A stretch of 59,762 nucleotides of DNA, taken from NCBI GenBank assembly GCA_023426365.1, contig JAFAAW010000036.1:1-59762 (forward strand). Direction: 5' to 3'. Positions 17,972 to 26,490 of this stretch are shown here, piece after piece. A model generated the notes under the pieces. That model saw nothing but the letters and a program-made list of their open reading frames with translations, was not told the origin of the DNA and searched no databases. This DNA comes from Pseudomonadota bacterium. GTDB lineage: Bacteria > Pseudomonadota > Alphaproteobacteria > Rhodospirillales > Magnetospirillaceae. The position numbers were made by a program, and so were the translations under genes. Each line of letters opens with the position of its first letter. Position 1 is the first letter of the stretch.

Positions 17972-20104
17972 TTAGGCGGCCGCCGGTTCGGGCAGGCGGC
18001 GCATCTTGGGCCAGGTGAAGTGAAACACAGTGCCGCACCGGCCGCCAGACTGGACCCAAATCCGGCCGCCCTGACGTTCGACGACCTTGCGGCAGATGGC
18101 AAGGCCGATTCCGGTGCCTTCGTATTCGTCACGCGCGTGCAGGCGCTGGAAGATGCCGAACACCCGTTCCGCATGTTCGGGCGGGATGCCGATGCCGTTA
18201 TCGGCGATCGCGAACTCCCACTGGTCGCCCTGGTCGTGCAGGGTCAGCGACACTTCGGGACGGCGGTCGGGCGAGCGGTACTTCACCGCGTTGCCGATCA
18301 GGTTCTGGAACAGCCGGGTCAGCTCGCCGGCATCGCCCAGCACCACCGGCAGCTTGGGCGGCAGGGTCAGATGGGCGCCGGAATCGTCGATCTCGCTTTG
18401 CAGGTCCATCACCGCCAGATCGACGGCGCGAGTCATGTCCACCGGCTGGTCGGTGCCGGCGCGGCCCACCCGCGAATAGGCCAACAGGTCGGTGATCAGC
18501 GCGTCCATGCGGCGCACGCCGTCGCGGATGAAATCCATGAACTCGCGGGTTTCGCCGTCCAGCTTGTCGTCCAGGCTTTCCTCGATCAGCGTGACATAGG
18601 ACCGCACCGTGCGCAGGGGCTGGCGCAAATCGTGCGACGCCACATAGGCGAACTGCTCCAGCTCCTCGTTCGAGCGGCGCAGCTCGAGAACCAAATCGTC
18701 CAGCTTCTCTTCCAGCCGCTTGCGGTCGGTGATGTCCTGGATGGTCACATCCACCCGCAGCGGCAGGCCGTCGCCGCCGAACGCCACCTCGGCGCGGAAC
18801 TGGCCCACGCGCTCCTGTCCGTCGGTGCGGATCAGGCGCACGTCTTGCACCACGCGGCCGTCGCCGACCCCGGCCAGGGCGGCGTCCAGGGCGGCGTTCA
18901 ACCGTTCGCGATCATCAATGTGCACCCGGCGCAGGAAGGCGGCGCGACTGCTTTCCTCCTCGCCCGGGACGGTGCCCAGCAGGGCGTGGAACTGGTCGGA
19001 CCACACCTGGCGGCCGGTCACCGATTCCCAGGTCGCGCTGCCCACCTGGGCGACCCGTTCCGCATTGGACAGCAGCGTCTGGCTGCGCCGCTCCAGATCC
19101 TGATAGGCGGCGTCCAGGCGTTCGACCATGCCGGCGAAGGCGGCACCCAGGCGCGCGATCTCGTCGTCGCCCTCGATGATGAAGGCGCTGCGGTCGCCGG
19201 TGCCGAAGGCGAACGAGGTGGCGGCCTCGGCCAGTCCCGACAGCGCCCGGGTCAGGCGTTGGCCCAGAACCACGGCGAACACCACGACCAGAAGCGTGCT
19301 GGCCGCGCCGATGGCCAGGAAGGTGGTGGTCAGCCGATGCGACGAGGTGTCCAGCGCCTCGCGGTCGGCGCCGATGCGGATGTAGAGATGGATGACCGAC
19401 AATTGCGGGGCCAGCGCCACCGCCACCTCGGCCACCATGGGGTTGCGTTCGGGGTTCAGCCCGCCGCCCAGCGGGGCCGAGAACGATTGCCCATCGGCCT
19501 CGATGCGCAATTCGCCATTGATGGAGCCGGCCTGCTGGGCGGCGCGGCGCGCCAGCTCCTTGAGGCTGACACGCCACACCAGCGCGCCTTCGGCGGTGCC
19601 GGTATTGGCATAGATCACCGGCTCGGCCACGGTCAGTTCGGGGCCGTCCTTGCCCAGCCACACCTTGGCGCGCACCCGGCCGCTGGCGACCGCGCCCGCC
19701 ACCCAGGAATCGGCGTCGCGTTCGACCGCGCCGGCCGATCCCACCAGCGGGCGGCCGATGAAATCGGTGATCACCACCTTGGTGCGCATGCCGTGCACCT
19801 CGGCCACGTCGGCCAGCAGGGGGCGCAGATAGGTCTCGCGCCCGACACTGTCCACCAGGGCGTTGGCCACCGCGCTGTTGCCCGCCAGCATGCGGAAATT
19901 GGCGGCCACGCCGTCGATCAGGTCGCTGACCTTTTCGGCCCGCAAGGTGGCCTCGGTCTTCAGCAGGTCGGCCACCTGGCCGCGGATCAGGTGTGCCGTC
20001 ACCAGCCACGCGCCGCCGCCCATCAGCACCACGAAGAACAGCGCCAGCGCCGAGGCGGCGATGGCCACGCGGGTGGACAGGCGGGCGCCGACGCGGGTAT
20101 TCAC
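17972..20104 (-). CDS. Membrane sensor histidine kinase with HAMP and PAS domains
   Basis: A 710-residue kinase. A first helix at about 13-36 is followed by a periplasmic Cache-like sensor of about 220 residues (RAEKVSDLIDGVAANFRML at its start). A second helix (TTFLAIGAASTLLVVVFAVV) is followed by HAMP, a coiled region and a PAS domain (about residues 345-445, ending VTIQDITDRKRLEE). The H-box is VASHDLRQPLRTV and the HATPase boxes are NLIGNAVKY, DNGIGI and GTGIGLAI. The H-box type matches phytochrome/Rcp1-associated kinases, consistent with the receiver gene next to it. Its ATG overlaps the stop of the binding-protein gene (ATGA). That protein may bind the ligand and present it to this kinase; this is inferred from coupling. 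Confidence 0.9.
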   Translation of the reverse strand: MNTRVGARLSTRVAIAASALALFFVVLMGGGAWLVTAHLIRGQVADLLKTEATLRAEKVSDLIDGVAANFRMLAGNSAVANALVDSVGRETYLRPLLADVAEVHGMRTKVVITDFIGRPLVGSAGAVERDADSWVAGAVASGRVRAKVWLGKDGPELTVAEPVIYANTGTAEGALVWRVSLKELARRAAQQAGSINGELRIEADGQSFSAPLGGGLNPERNPMVAEVAVALAPQLSVIHLYIRIGADREALDTSSHRLTTTFLAIGAASTLLVVVFAVVLGQRLTRALSGLAEAATSFAFGTGDRSAFIIEGDDEIARLGAAFAGMVERLDAAYQDLERRSQTLLSNAERVAQVGSATWESVTGRQVWSDQFHALLGTVPGEEESSRAAFLRRVHIDDRERLNAALDAALAGVGDGRVVQDVRLIRTDGQERVGQFRAEVAFGGDGLPLRVDVTIQDITDRKRLEEKLDDLVLELRRSNEELEQFAYVASHDLRQPLRTVRSYVTLIEESLDDKLDGETREFMDFIRDGVRRMDALITDLLAYSRVGRAGTDQPVDMTRAVDLAVMDLQSEIDDSGAHLTLPPKLPVVLGDAGELTRLFQNLIGNAVKYRSPDRRPEVSLTLHDQGDQWEFAIADNGIGIPPEHAERVFGIFQRLHARDEYEGTGIGLAICRKVVERQGGRIWVQSGGRCGTVFHFTWPKMRRLPEPAAA

Positions 20105-21306
20105 CGGGCCGCACCCCCATCATGGCGTGCCTTGGCGCGCGGCAGCGGGCGGATGGTGCCATCGGTCAGGGGCACCGCCATGAAGACGTTTTCCGGCCCC
20201 AGCGCGTCGTGGTCGAGGGTCGAGAACGGCTGCGGGTAGCGGCGCACCAGCCCGTCGTGGTCGCGCACGCGTTCGAGTGCTGCGCGCACATGGGCACGGT
20301 CGGTCGTGCCGGCGAGGTCGATGGCGCGGGCCAGGATGTGGGTCAGGTCATAGGCATGGGCCACCCCCACCGGAGCGGCGATGGCGCCCGGCTCGGCGGC
20401 GCCGTAAAGCGCCTGCCAGCGGGCCATGAAGGACGCCACCTTGCGCGGATGGGCGGTGGCGAAGCTGAAGGTCTGCACCACGGAAAGGTCCAGCGCGGCC
20501 ATGGCCTCGCCGGCCTGGGACGCCAGCGAGCCGCCGGTCACGCCCCAATGCATCACCAGCGGCAGCCTTTCAGCGGCCGGCATGGCCGCCACCTCGCGCA
20601 TCAGCACGGCGCCCTCGGCGTCGTTGGCGATGAACAAGATGGCCTGGGCGCCCTTGCGCAGCAGGTCCACATAGGGCCGCGCCAGGCTCTTGTCGCCCCA
20701 ATTGTACCACGCCACCCCGGCCACGGTGGGCATGCCCGAGCCGGCGCTGCGTTCGATGGCGGCGACGCCCGACCGCCCCCACCCGGTGTTGGGCGCCAGC
20801 ACGCCGATGCGGGTGGCCCCCTTGGCCATGGCATGGCGCATCATCTCGGGCATGGCCCAGCGGTCGCGCAGCGACAGGCGGAAGACGTAATTGGGCTGAA
20901 AGCCGTTGTCGGTGATGCCGTCGGCCGACGCCCACGGGTCCATCAGGATCAGGCCGAGGCGGTGGATCAGGTCCAGGTTTTCCAGCACCACGGGGCTGAA
21001 CCGGCCGCAATACACCGCCACCATGTCGGGCATGGCGGCCAGCTCCGCCAAATTCTCGCGCGAGCGGGCGGGAACCGAGCGGTTGTCGCGCTTGACCAGT
21101 TCCAGCGGACGGCCGCCCAGCACGCCGCCGGCCGCATTGATTTCCGCGATGGCGACGCTGATGCCCTGCTCGATGGCTTGGGCGGAGGTGCTGCCGATCA
21201 GGCCGAATTCGGCATCCAGGCCGATTCGCACCGGTTCGGCCGCCCGCGCCGCCGCCCCCACAGACACCGCCAGCACTAACGTCAGCGCCCAGCGCAAAAC
21301 CAGCAT
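20101..21306 (-). CDS. Periplasmic substrate-binding protein (LivJ/ANF type) in a signalling operon
   Basis: A 401-residue protein with a signal peptide (MLVLRWALTLVLAVSVGAAA, cleavage near ARA). A type I periplasmic-binding fold of the branched-chain amino acid/amide family follows: PVRIGLDAEFG, GVLGGRPLELVKRDNR, the central IGVLAPNTGWGRSG and the AHAYDLTHILARAI helix near the end. No permease or ATPase genes are nearby. Instead the gene is followed, with a 4-base overlap, by a sensor kinase, so it is more likely a sensory binding protein than a transporter subunit. The start at 21306 is supported by a good promoter just upstream, which would exclude the earlier in-frame ATG at 21333. Confidence 0.88.
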   Translation of the reverse strand: MLVLRWALTLVLAVSVGAAARAAEPVRIGLDAEFGLIGSTSAQAIEQGISVAIAEINAAGGVLGGRPLELVKRDNRSVPARSRENLAELAAMPDMVAVYCGRFSPVVLENLDLIHRLGLILMDPWASADGITDNGFQPNYVFRLSLRDRWAMPEMMRHAMAKGATRIGVLAPNTGWGRSGVAAIERSAGSGMPTVAGVAWYNWGDKSLARPYVDLLRKGAQAILFIANDAEGAVLMREVAAMPAAERLPLVMHWGVTGGSLASQAGEAMAALDLSVVQTFSFATAHPRKVASFMARWQALYGAAEPGAIAAPVGVAHAYDLTHILARAIDLAGTTDRAHVRAALERVRDHDGLVRRYPQPFSTLDHDALGPENVFMAVPLTDGTIRPLPRAKARHDGGAAR

Positions 21307-21328
21307 CGGAACCCCCAATCCATAGTTT

Positions 21329-21358
21329 AGCATAGGAGGCGCGGGGGCACCCCCGCAA
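21329..21358 (-). promoter_or_regulatory. Candidate sigma-70-type promoter of the binding-protein/kinase operon
   Basis: On the minus strand, -35 TTGCGG (21353-21358) and -10 TATGCT (21329-21334) are separated by 18 bases. The predicted start near 21322 leaves a short leader before the ATG at 21306. Confidence 0.45.
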
Positions 21359-21395
21359 GCGTGCTGAACACCCTTGAACCCAGGGGGGCCGACCC

Positions 21396-21818
21396 ATGAA
21401 CCGAGATTATCCCGCCCATCCGCTGCCGGCGGTTCTGGCCATGGTGGCGCGCGACGGCCGGGTGCTGCTGGCGCGCCGGGGCAAGGGCCGCGAACCCGAC
21501 CCGTGGGGCTTCCCCGGCGGCCTGATCGAGGTGGGCGAGACGGTGCTGGCGGCGGCGGAACGGGAGCTGGCCGAGGAAACCGGCATCCACGCCCGCGCCG
21601 AAGCGGTGGTCGAGGTGCTGGACATCATCGTGCACGACGATGCCGGCCGGGTGAAAAACCACTTCATCGCCCATGCCGTGCGCATGTCCTGGCAACGCGG
21701 CGAACCGGTGGCGGCCAGCGACGTGGTGGAAACCGGCTGGTTCACGCCTGCGCAGATCGCCGCCCTGCCGTGCCACCCCAACCTGCCGCGACTGGCCGCC
21801 GCCCTTCTTGCGGGCTGA
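21396..21818 (+). CDS. Nudix hydrolase (ADP-ribose pyrophosphatase-like)
   Basis: A 140-residue Nudix protein. The Nudix box G-x5-E-x7-R-E-x2-E-E-x-G is complete in GGLIEVGETV...RELAEETGI (about residues 43-66), with the metal-binding glutamates present. The N-terminal VLLARRGKG and WGFPGG segments suit nucleoside diphosphate-linked substrates such as ADP-ribose. The substrate cannot be fixed from the sequence; NADH or 8-oxo-dGTP hydrolases share the core. It is a single gene, divergent from the signalling operon and convergent with the chemoreceptor gene, with a GGGG site before the ATG. Confidence 0.9.
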   Translation: MNRDYPAHPLPAVLAMVARDGRVLLARRGKGREPDPWGFPGGLIEVGETVLAAAERELAEETGIHARAEAVVEVLDIIVHDDAGRVKNHFIAHAVRMSWQRGEPVAASDVVETGWFTPAQIAALPCHPNLPRLAAALLAG

Positions 21819-21830
21819 GCGGCGCCACCG

Positions 21831-23807
21831 TCACCACAGGTCGATGTCGTCGGCCTCGGCCACCTGACGGGCGCGCGCCTGGCCGATGATGGCGCTCAGG
21901 CGGGTGCGCTGGGCGTTGTTGGCATTCAGGCGCAGATGCACCCCGCGCGAGGATTGGCGCACCACCTCGGCCTCGATGCCGGCGACGTCGTCCACGTCGA
22001 ACACCACCTTCTGGCCGCGCGCCAGGTCATGGCCCCCCGGCATCTCCAGCAGGGCGCCGCCCACCGACAGATCCTTGACCCGCCCGGTCAGGCGGCCGCC
22101 GGCCGCGGTGACCAGCACGCACACATCCACCTCGACGCGGGCATGCTCGCGGCGATTGCCCACCACCGAGCCGCGAAGGGTGCCGATCAGGTGGTCGCGC
22201 ATGCCGGTCAACTGGCTGGACACGCTGTTGACGGTGTCGTGCACCAGGGTGGACATCTGCTCGGCCTCGGTGGCCGATTGCGAAATGGTGGCGATGGTGC
22301 CCGACACCGTCTGGGTCGAGACGGCGGCCTGGCGCGCCTGGGCGGCGATGGCGGCGGCGGCGTCCTGCTGGCGGGCGGTGGTGTCGGCCATGGCGGCCGA
22401 AATGTCCGACACCTTGCCGATGATGTCCTCGACCGAGGAGATGGCCGAAACGGCCTGTTCCACCGCCTGCTGGATGCCCGACACCTGGGCGGCGATCTCG
22501 GCGGTGGCCTGGGTGGTCTGGTTGGCCAGCTGCTTGACCTCGCCCGCCACCACGGCAAAGCCCTTGCCCATCTCGCCGGCGCGGGCCGCCTCGATGGTGG
22601 CGTTCAAGGCCAGCATGTTGGTCTGGCCGGCGATGGCGTTGATCATGGCCACCACCGCATCGATGCGCTGGGACGCCTCGGCCAGCGACTGCATGATGGC
22701 GCTGGAGCGCTGGGCCGCCTGGGTGGCGTCATGGGCGATGGTGCGCGACCGTTCGGCATCGGTGCGCATGCTTTCGATGGTGTCCACCAATTGCCCGGCC
22801 GCTTCGGCCACATAGGTGACATTGGCGGTGGCATCGCCGGCCGCCACCGCCACCGCGCGGTTCTGTTCGCCCACCTCGGCCGCCTGGCCGCGCATGCTGT
22901 CGGCCACCGAACACAGCGCCATGGAGCGATGGGTGACGTCGCTGACGGCGGCGTTGATCTCGCTTTCCAACTGCTCGGACATGCCCAGGAAGGTCAGGCG
23001 CATCTCCTTTTCGGTGGTGCGCATGATGCGTTCGCTTTCGGCGTTCTTGCGCGCCAGATCCTCCAGCGAGCCGGCCAGCGCCTTGGCGAAGAAGCGTGCC
23101 TGGCCCGCCTCGCGCAGGGCGAAGCCGTCGCCGTCGTCGGGGATCGAGGTGTCGCCGATCGACAGCGCGCGCAGCCGCTCGACGGTGCGCGCCAACGGGC
23201 GCGCCAGCCCGATCCACAGCAGCAAGGCGCCGCCGCCCAGCACCGCCAGCAGCACGGCAAAGGCCGCGATCGCCAGCCAGCCCGAGGCCAGGAACTGGAC
23301 GCAGGCCGCCGCCCCGCCAAGCCCGGCCATCAGCGCCAGCCCGGCGCCCAGGCCAAGGCCGCCGCCATGGCTGACCGCGCTGCAGGTGGCCTGCACGCTG
23401 TCCACGCCCAGGCTGCGGAAGTAATTGGCGTAAAGCGCGTCGTCGCCCAGGATGTGCTTGACCAGCCAGTCGCGCAGGAACTCGAACACCTCGTCGGCGA
23501 CGGTTTCCGACTGTTCGGCGCGGAACTTGGCCTGAAGGTTGGCGGCGGTGGCCAGCAGGCGGGCATGGGCCTGCTTGTGCAGCTCGACGCCGGGATAGGC
23601 CCAGCGGCCGAACATCTCCTCCTCGCGGGCGAAGTGCGTGCGAGTATATTCGATCAGGTCGGCCAGGATGGCGTCGATGACCTCGTGCCCGCGCCGCTCC
23701 TCGCTGGCCTCCCACAAATTGTTGAGAATGCTGATGAGCCGCTGGTGGTCGGCGTCGAACTCGACCACATGCACGCTGAGCTGGTCGCTCCATTCGATGA
23801 GGGCCAT
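21831..23807 (-). CDS. Chemoreceptor with N-terminal hemerythrin and C-terminal PilZ domains
   Basis: A 658-residue fusion. Residues 1-130 form a bacteriohemerythrin (start MALIEWSD, His21 in DADHQRL, His/Glu in THFAREEEMF, two His in HKQAHARLL and His/Asp in HILGDDALY). This is an O2-binding di-iron site. Two membrane helices follow (about 155-205), then a linker and a methyl-accepting signalling domain with the conserved hairpin tip (MLALNATIEAARAGEMGKGF). The last 100 residues are a PilZ domain with the c-di-GMP motifs R-x3-R (RREHAR) and D-x-S-x2-G (DLSVGGA). The protein could couple oxygen and c-di-GMP levels to chemotaxis (aerotaxis). The ATG at 23807 gives the family N-terminus; an ATG at 23840 adds 11 residues. 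Confidence 0.93.
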   Translation of the reverse strand: MALIEWSDQLSVHVVEFDADHQRLISILNNLWEASEERRGHEVIDAILADLIEYTRTHFAREEEMFGRWAYPGVELHKQAHARLLATAANLQAKFRAEQSETVADEVFEFLRDWLVKHILGDDALYANYFRSLGVDSVQATCSAVSHGGGLGLGAGLALMAGLGGAAACVQFLASGWLAIAAFAVLLAVLGGGALLLWIGLARPLARTVERLRALSIGDTSIPDDGDGFALREAGQARFFAKALAGSLEDLARKNAESERIMRTTEKEMRLTFLGMSEQLESEINAAVSDVTHRSMALCSVADSMRGQAAEVGEQNRAVAVAAGDATANVTYVAEAAGQLVDTIESMRTDAERSRTIAHDATQAAQRSSAIMQSLAEASQRIDAVVAMINAIAGQTNMLALNATIEAARAGEMGKGFAVVAGEVKQLANQTTQATAEIAAQVSGIQQAVEQAVSAISSVEDIIGKVSDISAAMADTTARQQDAAAAIAAQARQAAVSTQTVSGTIATISQSATEAEQMSTLVHDTVNSVSSQLTGMRDHLIGTLRGSVVGNRREHARVEVDVCVLVTAAGGRLTGRVKDLSVGGALLEMPGGHDLARGQKVVFDVDDVAGIEAEVVRQSSRGVHLRLNANNAQRTRLSAIIGQARARQVAEADDIDLW

Positions 23808-23892
23808 GCCGTTCCCATTCCCCGGCGGCCGAAGCCGCATTTCCGCCTAAGGCTCGGGGTTATCCGGCATTTCAACCGATCCGGTCAACACC

Positions 23893-24471
23893 TTAGCCAA
23901 TCCGTCGCGAGCCGAGACCGGAGGGACGGGCGGCCCGCAAGCCCCGCCACAGCTCTTCCAGGAAGGGCAGGATTTCCAGCACGGCGATGGCGACGAACAC
24001 CCCCGCCAGATAGCCCAGCGGCAACGGATCGGCCTTGGGCCGCAGCCCCCAATCGGCGGCCTCGTCCCCCAGCCCCACCATGGCCAGGGCCTGCGGCCAA
24101 TGCAGGCTGGCGACGAAGGCCAACCCCATCAGCGGCAGCATTTCCAGGAACGAATGGACATGCTGTTCCACCGGCGTGACCCGCCGCCGGGCGGTGGCAT
24201 AGGAGACGTCCCACAGCGCCGTCGCCTCGTGCGCCAGGAAGGCCACCACCATGAACGCCAGCACCAGCGCGTTGATCTCCAGCAGCAGCGCCGCCAGCAC
24301 CGGCAGCCCCATTTCGGCCAGCATCAGCAGGTGGATCAGGCTTTCCCGCGCGCCCGAAGTGTGGGCGATGTCGGCCCGGCGGTGGCACAGCCAGTCGGCG
24401 ATGCCCGCGAGCAGCCACAGCGGCACCACGAAATACAGCAACAGCACACGGGTGGCGTGATCGGCGTCCAT
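23893..24471 (-). CDS. Conserved multi-spanning membrane protein of unknown function
   Basis: A 192-residue protein with about four or five hydrophobic helices and several conserved-looking charged or aromatic positions inside them: LLYFVVPLWLLAGIADWLCH, HTSGARESLIHLLMLAE, FLAHEATALWD and PVEQHVHSFLEMLPLM. The His residues near membrane borders could bind a metal or cofactor, but no family function is known to me. The start at ATG 24471 is chosen because the helix-forming part begins there; an ATG at 24510 would add 13 residues. It stands alone on the minus strand downstream of the small plus-strand gene region. Confidence 0.7.
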   Translation of the reverse strand: MDADHATRVLLLYFVVPLWLLAGIADWLCHRRADIAHTSGARESLIHLLMLAEMGLPVLAALLLEINALVLAFMVVAFLAHEATALWDVSYATARRRVTPVEQHVHSFLEMLPLMGLAFVASLHWPQALAMVGLGDEAADWGLRPKADPLPLGYLAGVFVAIAVLEILPFLEELWRGLRAARPSGLGSRRIG

Positions 24472-24628
24472 GGCCCAGCCCTGACGTTTCCAGCCTGAGG
24501 TTTCCGGCATGCGGGCAACACCGCCTGGGGCGCCCGGGTTCCGGCGCGCTTTTCATCAAAGCGTCACCCCACGGCCGGCGGCCGCGCCCCTATCATCGGC
24601 GCCATCACGATGCTTTGGTGCTTTCCCC

Positions 24629-24811
24629 ATGACCATCGATCCCGATCCCACCATGCACGACATGATCCGCGCGGCCTATCGCCTGTCGTGGCCGGGTCCG
24701 GCGCCGCGCCGGCCGGCGCCGGTGCGCCGTCTGCTCGACCGGGTGGCCGGCCTGTGCCGCCGCGACAAGCTGGCCGGCTGGCCGGTGGCGCTGTCGGCGC
24801 CATCCGCCTGA
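24629..24811 (+). CDS. Small Arg/Pro-rich hypothetical protein
   Basis: A 60-residue frame beginning MTIDPDPTMHDMIRAAYRLS with a Pro/Arg-rich middle and an Ala-rich end. It has no signal peptide, membrane helix or recognisable motif. It lies upstream of the kinase-fusion gene on the same strand, 62 bases away. A ribosome-binding site is not obvious, so this may not be a gene; the acidic N-terminus and absence of a better frame on either strand are the only support. Confidence 0.35.
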   Translation: MTIDPDPTMHDMIRAAYRLSWPGPAPRRPAPVRRLLDRVAGLCRRDKLAGWPVALSAPSA

Positions 24812-24873
24812 ACCTTGCCCTTGGCCGCCGGACGCTTTATCGCTAGGAGGCGTGTCCGACGGTCGAGGAAGCC

Positions 24874-26412
24874 ATGGCCCCATTCCCCTCCCGCACCCAG
24901 CCCCAGGCTGAGGTGCTGCGCCTGTTGGGGCGCGCCGCCACCCATGGCGGCCACCGCCCCCGCCGCATCGACACCCACATCTCGGCGGTGTTCCTGGCGG
25001 GCGAGCATGCCTGGAAGCTGAAGAAGGCGGTGTGCCTGCCGTTTCTCGACTTCACCGGCCTGGACAGCCGCCGCGCCGCCTGCGAGGCCGAGGTGGAGAT
25101 CAACCGCCGCCTTGCGCCCGAGCTTTACCTGGGCACCGTCCCGGTGACGCGGGGCGCCGACGGCACGCTGCGCCTGGGCGGCGACGGCGAGGTGGTGGAC
25201 TGGCTGGTGCACATGCGCCGCTTCGACCAACGCACGCTGTTCTCGACGCTGGTGGCCGCCGGGCGGGTGGACCGCCACCGCATCCAGGCACTGACCGAGG
25301 CGGTCTGGCGCTTTCACCGCACCGCGCCGCACCGGCCCGACCGCGGCGGCGTGGCGGGGTTGACCTGGACCATCGACACCAACCGCGCCAGCATGGCCGG
25401 CCACGGCGGCATCCTGCCCGAAGCGGATTCCGCGCGGCTGGCCGAGGCGTCGCATGACTGGCTGAACCGTTTGGCCCCGCTGCTGGAGCAACGCCGCGCC
25501 GCCGGATCGGTGCGCCAGTGCCATGGCGACCTGCATTGCGGCAATGTCTGTCTGGTGGACGGGCGCCCCACCCCGTTCGACGCCATCGAGTTTTCCGAGG
25601 ACATCGCCTGCATCGACGTCTTCTACGACCTCGCCTTCCTGCTGATGGACCTGGAGCGGCGGGGGGCACGCCATCTGGCCGGCTATGCGCTGAACCATTA
25701 TCTGGACCTGTCGGGCGATTACGCGGGAACCGCCCTGCTGCCCCTGCTGCTGTCGCTGCGCGCCGGGGTGCGCGCCCATGTCTCGGCCACCATGGCGGCG
25801 GGTGCTGCGGGCACCGATCGCGACCGCCTGGCCGACGAGGCGCGGGCCTACCTGCAGGCGGCGCAGGCCTATCTGTCGCCGCCGCCGCCCAGCCTGCTGG
25901 CGGTGGGCGGCCTGTCGGGCAGCGGCAAGTCGCGCATGGGGCGCGAACTGGCGCCGCTGCTGGCGGTGCCGGCGGCGGCGGTGGTGCGCACCGATGCCCT
26001 GCGCAAGCAGATGATGGGGGTGGACCTGCTGGAAAAGCTGGGTGCCGACGGCTACACGCCCGAGATGACCGAGCGCACCTATCAGGCGCTGTACGACACC
26101 TGCCTGTCGGTGCTGAAGGGGGGGCACGCGGCGGTGGCCGACGCGGTGTTCGCCCGCCCCGAACAGCGCGACGCCATCGAGCGGGTGGCCCGCGCGGCCG
26201 GCGTGCCGTTCCGCGGCCTGTGGCTGTTCACGCCGCCCGACCTTGCGGCGCGCCGCATCAGGACGCGCAAGGCCAACGTCTCGGACGCCACCGAGGCCAT
26301 CTTGCACCAGCAATTGACCTACGACCTGGGACCCATCGTGTGGACGCAGGTGCAGACCGGCGGCAGCAAGGTCAAGGCCCTGGAAGACGGCAAGGCGGCA
26401 TTGGGGCTATGA
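24874..26412 (+). CDS. Fusion of an APH-like kinase domain and a P-loop kinase domain
   Basis: A 512-residue two-domain protein. The N-terminal part (about 1-335) is aminoglycoside-phosphotransferase-like, with the catalytic loop QCHGDLHCGNVCL and the metal-binding FDAIEFSEDIACID. The C-terminal part (about 345-512) is a small P-loop kinase (Walker A GGLSGSGKSRMGREL) of the AAA_33/gluconate-kinase type, with later Arg residues (RRIRTRKAN) suitable for a lid. This architecture is widespread in proteobacteria without a well-defined substrate. It is probably a small-molecule kinase rather than antibiotic resistance. The ATG at 24874 follows a weak upstream site. The gene precedes the universal stress protein with its own promoter between. 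Confidence 0.85.
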   Translation: MAPFPSRTQPQAEVLRLLGRAATHGGHRPRRIDTHISAVFLAGEHAWKLKKAVCLPFLDFTGLDSRRAACEAEVEINRRLAPELYLGTVPVTRGADGTLRLGGDGEVVDWLVHMRRFDQRTLFSTLVAAGRVDRHRIQALTEAVWRFHRTAPHRPDRGGVAGLTWTIDTNRASMAGHGGILPEADSARLAEASHDWLNRLAPLLEQRRAAGSVRQCHGDLHCGNVCLVDGRPTPFDAIEFSEDIACIDVFYDLAFLLMDLERRGARHLAGYALNHYLDLSGDYAGTALLPLLLSLRAGVRAHVSATMAAGAAGTDRDRLADEARAYLQAAQAYLSPPPPSLLAVGGLSGSGKSRMGRELAPLLAVPAAAVVRTDALRKQMMGVDLLEKLGADGYTPEMTERTYQALYDTCLSVLKGGHAAVADAVFARPEQRDAIERVARAAGVPFRGLWLFTPPDLAARRIRTRKANVSDATEAILHQQLTYDLGPIVWTQVQTGGSKVKALEDGKAALGL

Positions 26413-26433
26413 GGGGTATTCTGCGCGGGGCCG

Positions 26434-26462
26434 TTAACAATCGCCACGCGCGGGCGCATAAT
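26434..26462 (+). promoter_or_regulatory. Candidate sigma-70-type promoter of the universal stress protein gene
   Basis: -35 TTAACA (26434-26439) and -10 CATAAT (26457-26462) are separated by exactly 17 bases. The predicted start is near 26469, giving a leader of about 20 bases before ATG 26491 that contains the AAGGGAGA site. Confidence 0.6.
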
Positions 26463-26490
26463 CGAGGGAATGAATGAAGGGAGACCAGCC

